DNA of 64,000 nucleotides from Liolophura sinensis (Eukaryota; Mollusca; Polyplacophora; Chitonida; Chitonidae): NCBI RefSeq assembly GCF_032854445.1, contig NW_027017957.1, positions 248,001 to 312,000 of the forward strand, read 5' to 3'. Shown piece by piece: positions 61,991 to 64,000 of this stretch (position 1 is its first letter; each line of letters starts with the position of its first letter). The notes under the pieces were generated by a model. It saw only the letters and a program-made list of their open reading frames with translations, ran no database searches and was not told where the DNA came from. The position numbers and the translations under genes were made by a program.

Positions 61991-62262
61991 GGCCTCCGTG
62001 GCTCAGTTGGTTAGCGCGCTAGCGCAGCGTAATGACCCAAGAGTCTCTCACCAATGCGGTCGCTGTGAGTTTAAGTCCAGCCCATGCTGTCTTCTTCTCA
62101 GGCCGTACGTGGGAAGGTCTGCTAGCAACCTGCAGTTGGTCGTGGGTGTCCCCCGGGCTGTGCCCGGTCTCCTCCCACCATAATGCTGGCCGCCGTCGTA
62201 TAAGTGAAATATTCTTGAGTACGGCATAAAACACCAATCAAATAAATAAATAAATAAATAAT
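61991..62262 (+). mobile_element. tRNA-headed SINE, full length
   Basis: Complete copy ending about 70 bases from the Ig domain 1 donor, flanked by TAAAATAACT repeats. Read-through of its opposite strand makes an artificially long open frame fused to the Ig exon. Confidence 0.9.
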
Positions 62263-62331
62263 AAAATAACTTAAAACAATTGGAAAAGCCAAATCTACGA
62301 TACTCATCATAAATTAACCAAGTAGACTCAC

Positions 62332-62601
62332 AGTACACAGTGATATTGACTGTCCTCTCTAATAATCTCCCCACGCCATTACTAGCTGTCACAGTGTACA
62401 CTCCAGAGTCAGTCCTCCTGATCTTGTTGAACATGGCCACAGACGTATAATTATTATTTGTCCCACTCACGCCACTCGTCTGAGCTCCGCGAGTCCAGTT
62501 TATCGTTGGCTGAGGCTTAGCCCAGGTTGTACAAGAGAGCTCAGCTGTGGCATTTTCCACGAAAATGTACTTTGATTTACAGCTGGTAAACAACGGCCCG
62601 T
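62332..62601 (-). CDS. receptor exon: Ig-like domain 1 in this window
   Basis: 270 nt, acceptor gttctgatttcag, donor TACT|GTGAGT, phase 1-1. Contains YIFVENATAELSCTTWAKPQ, INWTRGAQTSG and RRTDSGVYTVTASNGVG. Typical I-set layout with the first cysteine present, but Thr where the second cysteine is expected (VYTVTA). Asn in NAT, NWT, NYT and NIT could be glycosylated. More N-terminal exons must lie beyond 64000. Confidence 0.87.
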
Positions 62602-64000
62602 CTGAAATCAGAACAAATGTACAATAAGTGCTTTGTCGATAAAAAGTTAAGTATGAAAACGAGCATGGAGTTATCTGCAGCGTGTTTCTGTGTTGTAAGT
62701 TAAACAATGTAATTATTTTGTTTCACTTTGTCAAAACTGCATCAACATCCGACAAACGCGCAAAAAATGTTAACGCAAATGTGTGTTTTGTCTGCTATAC
62801 TGTTAAAAAGAACAAAAAAGGAGAATGTCATCCTGTCTTCTGTGGAATACACTAAATAGAGAAAACGGGCGGTTCTTCCGTGGTAACGGCGTCCGTTACA
62901 TTGTGATGTATAATTAAAGCAGTTGGCCCACGTATCATACTGCTGTTTGTTTTTATGTGGTGCGTGTGCTTGTCGCAATTTCGTTTCTTGTCTTAAAAAA
63001 ATATACCGCTTGTCGGACAGAATGTTGTCGTTTGTTTGACGACCGTAAGTAAAAATAGAAGACGAACAACGATGGTAGACTTACATATCAGAGAAAGAGA
63101 AAGAGAAAGCGGAAATGAAGACAGAAAAGGGCTATTACTCTTCACAACAAATCTTGGAACCTATTAAATAAAATGCCTTACATACCAGATGGAAAGCATT
63201 ACAAAAGCCAAATGTACAAATATTAGGTTCATAGAAGTAACAAACGATCTGCAGTGCACATATATGTCCAATTCTAAAAACAGTGACAAAATTATGAACA
63301 ATAACATTTTTAAAAAGCTCGATTGATGTATCGCGAGTAAACTGCTAGTACATGTATACGTAGAAAAAATGAAAACGTATGCTCTGTTCAGATGTTTAGT
63401 CAAAATGGACGTAAAATACACCGTACAGGTATGTTACATTTCCACATTTTACACTAAACATTGTCAACATCATGCGAATGCAAACCGGGTTCTTCCTGCT
63501 GCTGAACACAAATTGAATGTCGTGCATGTATATAGGCAAAATTGTTCGCTGCGTTTAAGCTGATACTCCTATAAACGTGAAGATAATTTTTTTCTTTGCT
63601 AAGTAAAGTAATCAGTAAAATCTCACGTCAGTGTGCAATGGCGACATCATGTGGTTTCCTATTGAAAATAGTCAGATCCCTTAAAATATGACAAACACAA
63701 AAATTGTTGTGCCACGCATCATATTTATCCTAAGAAACAGTCTCCAGTGACTATAACCTGTCAATAAGCATGCCATGTGTTCCTGTACAATGACAAAATG
63801 GGAAAAAGAACAAAGCGATCATGCGTCTTGGTACTTTGGGAATTCCCTTACGTCCTGTATGATCCAGCAGAAGATTCAGCGTATATGTTGAAGCGCCTCG
63901 GGCGAAAATTTCTGATCTCCCACATTTACTCTACTCAAATGAATATCAAAGACCATTGAGAATTGATGAAAATCATCAATTCTTAATCAAACAGATTAAG
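62602..64000. other. upstream intron, no exon seen
   Basis: No Ig-like or signal-peptide exon was found. A short GA-rich tract (agagaaagagaaagag) lies at about 63090-63110. The rest is AT-rich and unassigned. Confidence 0.5.

Larger units (their letters stand above)
34375..62601 (-). other. gene span: Ig/FN3 receptor with multi-exon phosphotyrosine tail, 5' incomplete
   Basis: Minus-strand gene assembled from exons with matching phases. The ectodomain exons are Ig 62332-62601, Ig 60389-60667, Ig 57086-57439 and FN3 56313-56603, all phase 1-1. The membrane exon is 54805-54930. Tail exons then alternate between phase 1 and phase 2 down to a stop at 34375-34377. The protein would be a type I single-pass surface receptor whose tail carries at least nine tyrosine motifs. 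The signal peptide and any further N-terminal domains must lie beyond 64000. Phase continuity across about 16 joins is strong internal support, but the tail order and which exons are used together are inferred. It is not assigned to a named family. Nephrin-like or other Ig/FN3 adhesion receptors share the ectodomain layout, while the tail looks like an immune or adhesion signalling receptor. Confidence 0.75.

Noticed and set aside
62048-62331. Long minus-strand open frame continuing past the Ig exon
   Set aside because: It runs through the donor GTGAGT at 62331 into the opposite strand of a SINE; phase and splice site show the exon ends at 62332.

Overview
The window looks like animal nuclear DNA. 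It is AT-rich and intron-heavy, with no long open frames, and it is full of short interspersed repeats. Two tRNA-headed SINE families recur. One runs from a 'ggcctccgtggctcagttgg' head to a 'gagtacggcgtaaaacacc' tail followed by (AAATA)n. The other has a 'ggcccgg..agcaca' head and a CACTCACT tail, like the V-SINE type described in molluscs. From memory these point to a lophotrochozoan, most likely a mollusc; species cannot be named.

Region 1-22 kb is mostly non-coding. It holds SINEs, a 1,044-bp element flanked by a near-perfect 7-bp duplication (13,997-15,040), microsatellites, and a possible + strand gene end with one membrane segment (6.2-6.74 kb).

Region 22-34.3 kb is a mosaic of decayed reverse-transcriptase fragments on both strands, a diverged tandem duplication, and two + strand coding-like segments. 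The first is a 57-bp tandem array with about 15 full units plus a partial one. Each unit encodes a YAEL and a YTIM tyrosine motif, and the array ends at a consensus splice donor (24.4-25.36 kb). The second is a related, diverged segment ending in a stop (33.69-33.89 kb).

Region 34.4-62.6 kb holds the main gene, on the minus strand and lacking its 5' end. I reconstructed it from exons whose splice sites and reading phases fit together: three Ig-like domains, one fibronectin type III domain, one transmembrane exon, then a long cytoplasmic tail of very small exons (25-106 nt). The tail encodes repeated tyrosine motifs: YENL, YEKV, YAEL, VYDEV, YYNSGY and YASI. Two tandem genomic duplications built it. 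A ~2 kb unit (50.3-54.0 kb) doubled a pair of exons carrying YENL. A ~6 kb unit (35.5-47.5 kb) doubled a cassette carrying YEKV, YAEL, VYDEV and YYNSGY. Within each cassette YEKV and YAEL are 12 residues apart, close to ITAM geometry. Most copies splice in frame by phase, so the tail could be lengthened by duplication or varied by exon skipping. SINE insertions present in one copy and absent from its partner show that the duplications came first.

Taken together, the window suggests an Ig-superfamily receptor with an expanding phosphotyrosine-signalling tail, beside a + strand segment with an independently amplified array of similar motifs. All exon calls are manual readings of splice sites and phase; no transcript evidence was available.
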